Assembly (NCBI RefSeq): GCF_000340215.1
Contig: NW_006921536.1
Location: forward strand, 3,715,918-3,779,917
Reading direction: 5' to 3'
Length of the DNA stretch: 64,000 nt
Origin: Pseudocercospora fijiensis CIRAD86
Taxonomy: Eukaryota; Ascomycota; Dothideomycetes; Mycosphaerellales; Mycosphaerellaceae
The translations under genes and the position numbers were made by a program. Below are positions 44,500-56,186 of this stretch, piece after piece. Within the stretch, counting starts at the first letter, position 1, and each line of letters opens with the position of its first letter. Under the pieces are notes generated by a model. That model was not told the DNA's origin and made no database searches. It worked only from the letters and a program-made list of their open reading frames with translations.

Positions 44500-46130
44500 T
44501 AGAAACAACGAATTAATAGATTAATAGGTCTCGCTATCGTAATTAGGCCGCCTCGATAGGCTATTAGTAGGGTTACTTACGCCTAGCTGATATAGTATAT
44601 TAAAATCGAACCTAGCGAGGTAGACGGCCTATCTAGCCTATCGACCTATAACTCTAGTAACCTTAGTAATACTACGGAGGTTGTTATAGTCTATATAGAC
44701 CTGAATAGTGTGCTATACACTATCGAGATAGTAGCGCTAGTGCTTAAAGGCCTCTATAATAGCTAAGAGCTCTTGCTCGTAGGTCTTATATCGACGTTCT
44801 ATATTAATTATCTTCCGTAAAAAGAAGGCAATCGGGTACTAGTAATAGTCATTATCTAATTGCTATAATATAATAGCCGATATAGCGAACTGTAAAGCGT
44901 TAGTCTTAATTCGGATCTATTTGCTTAGCACGAAATAGTATAACAAGGGGACTTTAGTAAATCGTTTCTTTAGACCGTTAAAAGCGGCTTGTATTTTATT
45001 AGTCCATTTGAATTCCCTAGATAGGTTAGCCTTGGTTTTAGTGAGCTTAGTTAATAGTATTACATGCCTCGAATAGCCCTTAATAAAACGGCGGTAGAAA
45101 TTAGCGAAGCTAAGGAACGACTACAGTTCCTTAATTGTCGTAGGAATAGGCTATTTAGTAATTGTTCTAATCCGATTAGGGTTAGCCTTAACACCTTTAG
45201 TAGATATAAGGAAGCTAAGGAAGGCTACCTCCTTAGTAGCAAAGGTGCATTTAGAAGGCTTGCAATACAGGCTATAAGCCCTTAGGCGATCGAGTACCTT
45301 ACGGACTGCAGCCTAGTGCTCTATAATATTAGGCGAATAGGTATAAACTAGGATGTTATCTAGGTAAACTATATAGAGGTAGTCTAATAGGCCTAACAAG
45401 GCCCGATTAATATAGGACTAGAAGGTCGCAGGGGCGTTAGCTAGGCCAAATAGTATAACTAGGTACTTAAAATAGCTATAACGAGTGCGGAAGGCTGTTT
45501 TCTACTCGTCGCCTTTACGAATACAGATACGGTAGTACGCATCCTTAATGTCTAACGTAGTATAGAAGTAAGCGCTAGAAAGGCGGTCGAGGGTCTCGTT
45601 AATAAGCGGAAGTAGACAGCGGTCTTTAATAGTAATAGCATTAAGCCTACGATAATTAATATATAGGCGTAGGCTACTATCCTTCTTTAGAATAAATAGG
45701 ATTAGTGCACTAGCAGGGCTGTTGCTATACTAAATTCGACTATTAGCTAGGTTCTTATCTAGGTATTTACGTAACATAGCAAGCTTACGCTTACTAAGGT
45801 TGTAGAGTAGTCTAAAAGGAACCTCTTTGCCCTCTATAATATTAATCTTATAGTCTGTCTCTTTAAATATAGGCAATATCGATGCTAAGTAGTATTTAAA
45901 TACCTCGATATAAGTTTCTCGAATAGGCTAGGGTATACGAGCAAGTTAATTAGGGTCTATACTATTAGGGGGCACAGGTTTATCGTTATTACTACCGAGC
46001 AGGTCGGCAGTCGGATTAGCTAAGGTAGAGGCTAGTATTAGGTTGCTAATAAACAAGACCCGGATATTATTAGGGCACTCGCTAACATTAATGTGTTTAA
46101 TGTCCTCTTTCCTAGCGATTCTAAATCGCT
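44500..46130 (-). pseudogene. Gypsy-D reverse transcriptase and RNase H (degraded)
   Basis: Minus-strand equivalent of 36190-37880. The catalytic box at about 45352-45372 reads VYLDNILVY, the same Asp to Asn loss as in Gypsy-C. The site where hAT-2 sits in Gypsy-B is uninterrupted here (about 45360-45375). Confidence 0.86.
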
Positions 46131-46134
46131 ACTT

Positions 46135-46494
46135 TTAGATACCTAAGTCTATAGCTATAGCATAGTGCTTAAGAACAGGGTTACTAATAACAATATCGGA
46201 GGGGAGGCTGTCTATGTCTACTACGTAGGCGGTAAAGTATAGCAAGCGCTTATTACCGAGGTCGTCTCTTAGGACTATATAGACATAGTAAGCTCTATAA
46301 GTCAAGTGCCGAGCGTTATTAAACCAAGTAAGGGTTAGTAGGTTAGTCCTAGGCAATTGTCGGAGGTCTAATTGCTTAGCTAGGCGATAGTTAATAAGGG
46401 TACTAACTAAATTTCCGGGGTCTAGTATAACCTTAGTTTTATAATTGTTAAAATACGTGTCCTCTACGAGACAGGTGCATATAATAGCTAGCAC
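46135..46494 (-). pseudogene. Gypsy-D retropepsin segment (open for 119 codons)
   Basis: One of the few stretches still open. The translation contains TKVILDPGNLVSTLINYRLA, then LDLRQL, and later DIVISNPVLKHY, the typical retropepsin arrangement (active-site D-x-G followed by hydrophobic-G/N-hydrophobic-LI and a C-terminal LG.D.L-like region). The frame is part of gag-pol and has no start of its own; the first Met is internal. The absence of stops here is chance survival, since both neighbours are broken. Confidence 0.8.
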
Positions 46495-46499
46495 AATGT

Positions 46500-47855
46500 C
46501 GATAGTCTTACGCCGTACGAGGCTAACAGTTAGTACGGCGCTTATTCTTTTTTCGAAGGTTAGCCTATAGGGGTAGCGTTAGCTACTAAAAGGTGTTTCT
46601 TATATTTAGCGGAAGCTCGGTTAATCCGGGCCTAATCCCTAGGTTTGTCGCATTAGCCTAGTAAATAGCTAGTGCTGTTATAGTTAAAGCACTTTAATCC
46701 GGTTAGTAGGTTGCTATAGCTATTGTTACTATTGTTAGCCGAGCGGTTAGTATTATAGGGATACGAGCCCCTTCTACGGCCCCTATCGCGGCCTCCTCTA
46801 TATAGCCGCCGGCTACGGCCCCTTCTACGGTCGTTGTTACTATTCCTACTATTAGCATTATTGTCTTAGTAGGAACCTTGGTTTCCTCCGCGGCTACGAT
46901 TGCTACGGTTAGTACTAGCTAGTCGGATCCTCGATTCTAGTCGTTATTAAAGCTAGACAGCTCGTTCGGCTATTTCTACTTCGACTATAAATTAAATACG
47001 TATTAGATTAGCCTGTTCGAACACGCGACGGCGGTCTAATTCGAGAATAAGCTCCTACCTAAGCTTAGGGCGTATTTCCGAGATCTATATAGAATTAGTC
47101 TTAGCCGGAAGGTTATCCTCGAGGGTCTTTAAATAGGCCTCGAATAAGCGAGCCGATTGATTAGTCTTCTGTTTAGCTCGAAGATATAGGTCCTAAGTAT
47201 ATTGTTGCCTTAGTATAGGGTTTCTAAGGGTGTCTAGTATAATGGTTTTGTAGGTCTGCTACTAAATAGCGGTCTAGTCGTCGAGGGAGTCGAAATAGTT
47301 ATCCTATATGCGCTTTAGGTCGCTATTAATATACTATATAGCGTATACGACTAAGGAATAGTCGTCTAGTAGCGCTCTTAGTGCATTGCGCTAGTTAAGT
47401 TTATAGTTACAAATGTAGTCGTTATACTGCTTTCGACTAGAGCTATTAAACACAGTGTAGTCCTTAAGTTTAGCGTCCTTCTTTTAGATAGGTAGTAAAG
47501 AAGGTCCCGCTATTAGTTTAGTTGTCGGGGCTTCCTAAAGGCGACGGAGCTCGAGGAGGTTATCCTTTAGCTATTGTTCTTAGCGTAGGGCAGTAAGCCT
47601 GTTCTAAGTAGCTTCTTAAAGTCTCGCTACTAGTTAGGGACTAAAGGCTAGTTAGCTATATCGACGATTAACAATATTGTTAAGAATGTCGTCGACAGGC
47701 AATTCTAAGTCGTTACCTAGAATTATAGGTTCTTTAGTAGGCTCTCCGGTAGGCTCTTTAGCAGGAGGCACTTTAGTAGGCAACGTGCTACTAGAGTTAT
47801 TATTGCTAGCGCTGCTAGCGGCACCGCGGTTGTTGTTTCGTAATAAACCGGCTAT
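46500..47855 (-). pseudogene. Gypsy-D gag with zinc knuckle (degraded)
   Basis: Counterpart of 34442-35800. The knuckle lies near 46668-46704 and the Arg/Asn/Gly-rich segment at 46740-46930. The N-terminal part (47652-47870) remains open and is Ser/Pro/Asn-rich. Confidence 0.8.
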
Positions 47856-48324
47856 TATAAGGGGCGACACTAATAATGTATTATTAGCCCCTAAGATACG
47901 GATGTAGCGGAATTAGTAGATATCGGTCTAGTACGATTAACTCGGTATAATAGGCCGTATAGAAGGCCTTGCTTGATAATTAGTACGGTTGTTTTAATAG
48001 AGTAGTACGTATAGGTCCCGTTCTTTAGGCGCAATATAGTTAAATCGATAGTTTTCGTAGCTATACCGCTAAAAGCTTGAAATAAGGACTATCTAGCTAC
48101 TACCCTTAAAGGGTAGATCGAATACTATATAAGAAGGGTATATTAGTAGGTAGATAGGGTAGTAGTAGGTATAGGTAGTATTCGATAAAGAACTAGGAGG
48201 AGAGGGAGGAAAGCGGGCAAGTTAGCCTATTACTAAGCGCCAAGCCCTGCCTAAGGCATTAAGACCCTAGCTTCACTCGAGCCTAGTTATATACTAATTA
48301 CGTATAGCCTCTTTAGTCCTAATA
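47856..48324 (-). repeat. Gypsy-D 5' LTR (~469 bp)
   Basis: Ends at 48324 in CCTAATA (TGTTAGG with one RIP change). It marks the right edge of the tandem; sequence to the right is unrelated. Confidence 0.87.
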
Positions 48325-50140
48325 CGTAGATTCCGCTATTAAAATACGATCTCGCTATACTAACGACAAGTTACAACCCGTAAATCTAATATAAGAAGGT
48401 TATAGCTCTACTAATTGCGAGTCTAACGATCTAAAAATCCCGTATATACGACGTATACGCGTTAAGTTATACTAAATCTCGCGACGCGACTTAATATAGC
48501 TATCCGTTTGCCCTACCGAGTCGAGACGAGTATACGACTAAATTATATAGTAAATAGATACGCGGAGGTTATAGAGGGCACTAGAAAGGTAGACCCCTTA
48601 CACTTTGTTAACGTAGAAGGGCGTCGTTTGTTTACTTATAAAGCATATAGGGTAGGCAAACGAGTTAGTCGAGAGTAGTAATTTACGTTTATCGATAATA
48701 ACTTTAGCATTTCTAAAGCGACTAGCTTATTAAAATAGCGGATATTCTTAATCGCTAAATTATCTAGGTCCCGTCTCTATAAAGTGCTATACTACGACTA
48801 ATAGTTGTTAAGCTATATAGCCTATTCGATATAAAATATAGTAGTAGTAACGCAACCTATACCCGCTAGTAACGGTTTAGCTTTAGGCGCTTCGCTAGAA
48901 TAAGATCTCGAATAGCGCTAACCTTAATATAGTATAGTATAGAAATAGAAGTTACGAGCAGTATATACGGATTTAACTACGAAGCGCCTAAATAGAGGTA
49001 GCCTATAAGGATAGATATATTCTACGTCTAAGATATTAAGAAAGGGCAACTACTACTACTATGCCTACCTCCTCGCTTTAACGGTATCTATTATAACCCT
49101 ACGATATTATCTATAACGCGCTTACGCTTCTTCTTCGCGGCTTTAATAGTACGATAGCTCTTATACTAGCGTAGAAGACGCTTGCCCTTCTAGAAGTAGC
49201 GAACCTTCTTACGCTTACCGTATCGACTATTATAGCGCTACTAATCGATACCCTTAATACCGTTACTATTATACTTACTATCGGACTCTTCCGCTATATA
49301 ATCTGCTAGCGTATTCTTCTTTAGTAGACCGCTAGGTACGCCGGTAGCTACTTATCTAGACTAGTACTTAAATTGCTAACTAACCTACGCTATATAGGAA
49401 TAGGTAGGTATATTCTACTAAATAATAGTATTAATCTCGGCTCTTAGATAAATATAGCGACGGCTTTTAGCGGTATATAGAACAGGCTTAATAGCCTTCG
49501 TAGTATAGTATTTAAAATATATAAGTAGTATATATTCGGTTGTCTTATATACCTCCGTTACTTTATCTTTTATAGCATCGCCTATCTACTAGTAGAGGTC
49601 GCGTATAGGAGGGATTATCTCCTTATTAAATAGGCGCTCGAGTCGGCGGCTAGTCGTACGGTTACTACGGTATAGATATACTTTATAGACGTATACTTAA
49701 TCTCGGAAGGCGTAGGGCTTATATATATTAGCGCTATATATTTAGGCGTCCGATAACGTATAGGATATCTCGTACGGTACCGCTATCTTTAAAAGAAGAA
49801 GGATATACGAAGTAGAAGCAAGGTAGACGAAGCGGAAGTCGTATAGCTAGAAGTTATAAAGGTAAATCGCGGAGGAGGTAGAAGTTCCAAATATAGAAGT
49901 TAAGGGAAGTAGCTAGCTCTTCCTATATTTAAGAACTATATCTAAAAAGGAATAGAAGGCGGCTTCTATTATATAGTAGCAAACGAGTAGCAGGGACGCA
50001 CTAAAGACTATTATTTACTTTTATATAGTCTATATAAACCTACCTTTTTAAGCGCTAGTAGACTACTCCTTTCTTTTATAACGTTATCGCTTAGGGTAGA
50101 GGGGAATAGTCGTCGTAGGCTCCTCTTAAACCCCCTATAC
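48325..50140 (-). pseudogene. Unrecognised, heavily mutated coding relic
   Basis: Between about 49000 and 49850 the minus strand gives a frame broken almost only by TAG. It has segments such as LERLFNKEIIPPIRDLY, EYILLIYFKYYTTKAIKP, and a basic C-terminal KAAKKKRKRVIDNIV. I do not recognise a family. The stretch 48325-49000 shows no convincing frame. RIP is more severe here than in the Gypsy tandem. It may be the left part of the same unit that holds the two large genes to the right. Confidence 0.35.
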
Positions 50141-50149
50141 CTACCGCTT

Positions 50150-50495
50150 TAGTATCTATATCTTTTTGCTAACGTTAGCGTTCTAGATAAGTTAAATACT
50201 CGCTAAGGCTCGGTATTAACTTGCCCTCTACTTTAGTACTCCTATTCGTAACGTTAGCGTTCTAGACAAATTAAGCACTCGCTAAGGCTTAGTATTAACT
50301 TGCCCTTTACTTTAGTATACTCGTCTTACTAGCGTTAGCGTTCCGGATAAATTAAGTATTCGCTAAGGCTCGGTAATAAATTGCCCTCTACTTTAGTATC
50401 TTCGTCTTACTAGCGTTAGCGTTTCGAAAAAATTAAGCACTCGCTAAGGCTCGGTATTAACTTGCCCTCTACTTTAGTATCCTCGTCTTACTAGC
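50150..50495. repeat. ~80-bp minisatellite, four units
   Basis: Unit contains CTAGCGTTAGCGTT, a linker, CTCGCTAAGGCT and TTGCCCTCTACTTTAGTA. The last motif recurs at 50231, 50310, 50391 and 50472. Units differ mostly by transitions. Confidence 0.88.
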
Positions 50496-50698
50496 GTTAT
50501 ACTTCCTTTTAATTTAGCCTTAAGGTTGCCGCTAGGTCTTATCTACTAAAATCTACGATACTATTCTCCTACTAGTAGCTATAGCTAAGGTTATAGCTTA
50601 GTAGAAGGTATTCTTAGAGCCTTAGGTATCTATCGTTATCGTATTAAGCACTTTTGCTAGCGTAGTTTTGCTAGAAACGTTACGGAAACTTTTTTACC

Positions 50699-50782
50699 GA
50701 TCGCGACGATCCTATCGATAGGATCGCTTAGGATCCTTAGGATCGTACGTTAAAGATCTTATCTAATAGGATCGTCGCGATC
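50699..50782. repeat. Perfect 17-bp inverted repeat with nested palindromes
   Basis: GATCGCGACGATCCTAT at 50699-50715 is exactly complementary to 50766-50782. The 50-bp spacer holds smaller palindromes (CCTATCGATAGG, AGGATCCTTAGGATC-like). A strong hairpin or a degenerate transposon end is possible. No coding. Confidence 0.8.
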
Positions 50783-51049
50783 TAGAAATTCTAGTAAATC
50801 TAATCGTAGTTAGAATTTTATTCTTTACCGTCTAACTCGTATATCGAGTTAGGCTCGAGTCGTCGTAGGTACTAGTACTAGCCTTTAAATTACATTTTCT
50901 ATCGGATCTATATATTATACGATTATTGCTTCTACTAATATCTAACGTTTATACGTATACTCGGATAACTACTAGCATTTGTATACGTCTACTACGTATA
51001 CTAAGTAAGTACTAACTTAGCGACCGACTTGTATAGTATTAATAGATTT

Positions 51050-54000
51050 CGTTATATTATATAAGGCATCTATTTATTACGGTTAATAAGAATATATTCT
51101 ATTCGTCTTCTATAGCTATATTAAAGCGATATATATCTACCTTCTTTCGTTTATTTCCTTTCGACTTCTTCTTCTCTTTTACTATATATCTCCTAATTCT
51201 TCGATCCTACGTCTCTTTATTAAATACTATCTCCTCGACTTTGCCGCCGTCTGCCTCTATATCTGCCTACTATATCTACTCCCCCTCTTCTAGCCCTAAT
51301 ATATCCCTAACGCGATTACTTACCGCTACGAATAAAGTCTTATCTATTACGTAAAACTAGTTAGAATACCTGCTATTCGTATAGTAATTAGCGCGTAATC
51401 CTTTCCCTATTCTTATTACCGCGGTATATCTATACCTTTTATATTAATTGTCTTCGGTTCTATTATATCCTATTATCTCGGTAGCACTTATACCGTTACT
51501 TCCCCGTACCGAAGTAAACAGATTAGTAGCCTCCGTCGGCTCCTAATCTATCGCTTAGAAACTGCTCTATAGTATAGGTAGTCTAATATCGTTTTTCTTA
51601 GGTAGGGCCTCTACCTCTACTAACTTATTTATCGTATTATCGCCGGCTTTGAGTTGTTTACTTAATTATTACCCGGTAGACGCTTTAGGACCTATCGATT
51701 ATGTTAGTAGGTAAGAGAAACACGGCGCTCGTAGACTATTCTTACTATAGCGCTCGATCGATCCGCCTTTATCGTCGGAATCTAAAACGACGTCGATTGC
51801 TATAAGTATATCGATATCGTTACGTACGCTCTCGAAGTTATTTATTAATAATTTAGGGATATCTTATACTCTACCTATATATAGTACGTATATCTTTTAC
51901 GCTTTCGACAACCGAAGGTTACGAGTAGCTTAATCCGTCGTATTCTACGTAGTTATCCGATCTAGGAACGGCTAGTATATTAACTTATAATATAAGGCTA
52001 GCTAGATCGCTTTACTTCTAACTTTAGTTAAATACGACTCTATCGACTATCCGGTTAGTATTCTACTAAGTACCGTAGTAGTAGACAATATTATAAAAGG
52101 GGTAACTTTGTAGTAGTACTATTTAATATATGTCTTCTAGCCTCGCCGATCCTACCGGAATAGTATACCCGCTAGACATTTATATATAAGCTTACTAAGG
52201 TAGCGCGTAGTATATATCGACCGTTAGCTATTATCTAGTAACTATACTATTTTAGAGAGGGTCTTACTAGTTTCTCGTCGTAGTACTCGAAGATTTAGTT
52301 ATCGAGTATCCTCTTAGCGTATACTATCCTTTTTAGAGTATCGGTTATTACGATCGGTACTTAGTTTATTAAGGTCGATCAGATATAGGTATTAATATAG
52401 CCTCGCTCCTTTCGTATAGCTTCTCGTAACTATTCTAAAATTAGTCTCGATACTATTATATCGGGATCTCTACCGACTACTTAGATTACGTCTCTCGACG
52501 GTATATAGCTACCTAGCTATAGTACTATTATACGTAAAGCTAGTAATCGATCGTAGCTTTTACTATATACCTCCTTAATTGTTTCGTCTACCTATAGTAT
52601 AGTTTAAGAACTAGGAAATATCGTCTTATATCCTCTAGCTCTAGTTAACGTAATAGCGAATAGTTTACGACGCGTCTCGTTATATAAGATTTGCTCCCTT
52701 GCCTCGAGTAAGCCCTTCTTTCGATTTAAACGTTCTTTACTAGTAGTTATTAAGCCTTTATCTCGCTTCTTACGTCGTTTTAATAGCTTTATATCGTCGC
52801 TCCGATCCGCCCTATCGTCGCTATACTTCTATTTTAGCCTTGCCGGATCTTTGCTATTCCTACTCTTATACTAGTTACGTTAGTCCTCTATCGCCGTGCT
52901 CTAGTATATATTACCTTTATAAATTTCGATCTAATGCTAGTCGCTATATATAAATAAGTCTCTTCCCTATTTTCTTCTTTAATTCTAGTATCCCTATCCG
53001 ACTCTATTAAGTTAGATAACGATTAAGTTCTATATTTATCTTCTTTGTAGTTGCGACCTATCCTAAGTGTACTATAACGAGTAGTAGTATTATTACGAAT
53101 CTAACGTAGTATATATTAGACTATACGCGTCTTAGTGCTTATTTATCCTACGAAAAGGGGGGTATTAAATTACGGTTTTATCCTCTACTCCTATATATAC
53201 TACCCGAGTCGCCGTCTATAATCGCTTATTAGTCCTATCGGATATACCCCGCTAATACTAAAGCATAATCGTAGCCTATAGACTATTCGCTATTTTCGTA
53301 CCTTGTTAACGCTAGCCCGATTCGGTCGCGAGTCGGATTCGGGAACTATTAATCTAGCGCTATTATTAGTCTAGCGGTAATTATTATAGTCTAGGCCGAC
53401 GGTATATAGTAATACTATCGATATTGTACTAAAGCAATCGGCGTATTTAGACTATTTATTCCTCGCTCGGTCGCTACTACGGTATATATAGATATATATT
53501 CTTTATTAGTAAATCAATCGGCGTTAGCTGATCCGCTAGGTTGAATATATACCTTCGAAGCTACCTCGTAGCATTACGGGTTAGTTAGAACTATCTCTAT
53601 CGGCGTATTTAGCTAATTCGAGGTTAATAATACTATAGAGGCCCTATACTCGATAGATGCAATTCGAAATAGATTAGCTAGAGGCATATAATCTACCCTA
53701 GCCTAACGACTAGTAATCGTAGCCGATTTAGCCTTTCCTTAATTATCGCGCTACCCCGCGTCCGCTATCGCTATAGCGCGATTAGGGTGCTTAAATATAG
53801 GCTAAGATTAAATAGATAAAGGAAGAGATCGCGGCGCTTAAGACTACTATACGTAATATACTTACTATATATTAGTATATATCTAAGATTAAAGCGTAGT
53901 GCTTATCGTAGCCGGAGTATCTTGCCTTCCGTTTAATAAATAGATTAGTGCCTATTACTATTAGAGTAGGACTTCTATATCGGACTTAGTAAAATTAATT

Positions 54001-56060
54001 ATTTATCTTGCTTTTCTGCGTTTATATTTACGCTCGTTCTACCTCCTTAATTTGCCTATAGATTGCAAATTACAGCTATAGGCCTCTACCTAATATATCG
54101 GATAGACTAGCCCTCTACTATCGCTCGTTATTAATTCGAACGTATCTATCTTAGTCGCTTATCTAATATAAGGCGTCGACTCTAGCTTCGAAACTATAAT
54201 CTACCCGCAGTATCTTAACTAATCGTTCGAGGTTTATATTATAGACTCCTACTAACGCGCGGCCTTTAACTATAGGCTAGCGATAATCGAGTTTATATAG
54301 TCGATATATAGGTTTTACCTTCCTATTCTGCTCTTATACTATAACTATACTCTACTATATATTATTTAGTACGCGGTACGGCGGCACCGCTATAGATCCT
54401 TCTAGTATCGCTAGTCTAGTATTTATAGATATAGCAATTTCTACGTAATCGCTAGTATCGCCGACTCTACGCGTTATTACGCGTACCGTTTTTCGTCTCG
54501 TCTGTCGGCGATAATTAGAACAAATCTTATATACTAGGTACCTAAACGTAGTCTGTCCCTCTACCGTATAGATCTGCTTTACTGCCTTAGGGAACTCTTC
54601 TTCGTATTTCTCGTCTATTAATACTAGGTCGTATAGGTAACCTTACGTCCTTCGGCGTTCTAGTAATAATAGTAATCGGAACGTGCTACTAATCTAAATA
54701 GACTCCTAAATTAACCTCTCGACGCTAGCGTAAAATGCGTAGTATATCGACGGCGATAGGCTAAGGCCGCGGGTAATACCGCCTATTAAATATTAATCGC
54801 GAGGTAGTTAAGTACGTAGCATTCTTAAAGGCGGTAGTTATATATATAGCGTAGTAGAAAGTCGACGTTAGTTAGTAGTAGAAACTAGAACTACTCTAGT
54901 CGCGGGGTTTACTAATACCGACTCGGGCCCTAATTTGGTATCGAATCGGGTACTAAGCCTACTAGACAACTTCTATATCCTCTATTACTAACTTCGGTAG
55001 CGGGTTCGGCAAATTACGTTATCTATTATCTCGCTTCTTAGCCTTACGCCTAGTATATTATATTGCTACGGATTTATATACGGTCGTTTATTCGGCCTCC
55101 TACTTAGACTACTACTCTAGTATACGATTTATAAAATATTTCGATCGTTTTATACCTTTGTTTGCTACTCGTTATAGCTAAATATATGCCTTTTCGCCGC
55201 CGATAGAGTTAGTAGCATCTATAGAAAATATGCTATCTTAATCGTTAGCTCGAACTATCTATATACCCTACTCTCGGGTCCTAAGACTAACCGCCTTACT
55301 AGCCTATACCCTCGTACTATAGCGGGTCTAGTCTACTCGCTATCGTATAATAATTGTTAGTTACTATAAGGATATAGATCGGTTAATTTAGCTACATTAC
55401 GTAGCTTATTAGCACTCGCGTCCCGCGCCGGCGATCGTAGTCGCAACTCTGCTATAGATAGGCTTATATTTATATTACTAACTTTCGATTACTTATTACG
55501 TAGTACTATGTTTACTACGACTTATTAGTCCTATATCTAGAACCGTCTATCGTATAGGGGTTTATACTATAACGATTATCTATAGCCTTATTACTTCGGT
55601 TACTAGTTGCGTAACTAAACTATTATATACTTAAGCGCTAGATACCTTACTTCGTCGATTTATTAGCTAGTTAGGCCCGACTCGCTAACCGACCCGGTTA
55701 CGAGGTAGGCATTTAAGGTCGTTACCTTTCCTAATTACTACCTTCTTTAATATTTACTATTAACTTACACTAATATACCTGTTCTATATATATATACCCC
55801 CTTACCCTCCCTATCGTACGTATAGTATATTATTTCCTTCGCTAATGCCCTATTCTAACTTATATATAGGCCGTACTATATAACCTAGCCGTCGTGCTCG
55901 ACTAGTATTAAGCTAGTATATATAGACACTTATTATATAATGTAACTCTAACGGCTCGCGTTAGGGTCGGTAGGTATAAGTAGCTCTCTGCTCCTATTCT
56001 TACCTCCGCTAACCCTAACGTATAGCGAATTTTACTACCTCTATTAGTTTCTCTACTACT
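51050..56060 (-). pseudogene. Large unrecognised gene relic, divergent from the SNF2 gene
   Basis: Long minus-strand frames, broken nearly only by TAG at Gln/Trp-like positions and at least one frame change near 52900, run across about 5 kb. Readable segments include IVSRLILEQLREAIRKERG (about 52390-52450), NQVPIVITDTLKRIVYAKRI, LYDLVLIDEKYEEEFPKA (about 54590-54640) and EGQTTFRYLVYKICSNYRR. I cannot assign a family. The length suggests a protein of 1,200-1,600 residues or two adjacent genes. The head-to-head arrangement with the SNF2 relic, around about 56060-56187, suggests a shared promoter and joint function in one mobile or duplicated unit. That is inference. Confidence 0.4.
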
Positions 56061-56186
56061 CTCGGATAGTATACGTCGTTATCGATCTATAGTCTCTAAC
56101 CTCTACTATATAAGTATTACTAATTAGTATAACCTGTTATATACTAATGCTATATACTAGTTACAAACTCGTCGCCTACTACCTTT

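Larger units (their letters stand above)
19486..48324 (-). mobile_element. Tandem array of chromodomain Gypsy elements (Gypsy-D, Gypsy-B, partial third) with nested insertions
   Basis: Reading right to left the order is LTR (47856-48324), complete Gypsy-D internal region, shared LTR (41090-41554), Gypsy-B internal region lacking its integrase core and 3' part, LTR (19690-20161), then the first ~200 bp of another gag. Gypsy-B is split by hAT-2 (21769-31484) and by Gypsy-C (33969-41085). Sharing of single LTRs between consecutive internal regions is what unequal or LTR-LTR recombination leaves. The integrase C-terminal chromodomain marks the family as a chromovirus, a lineage known to target heterochromatin. 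Confidence 0.8.

Noticed and set aside
51050..56060. Minus-strand gene as a DNA methyltransferase, Dicer or Starship-type tyrosine recombinase
   Set aside because: No PCQ/ENV, RNase III or R-H-R-Y motif series could be read, so no family is claimed.
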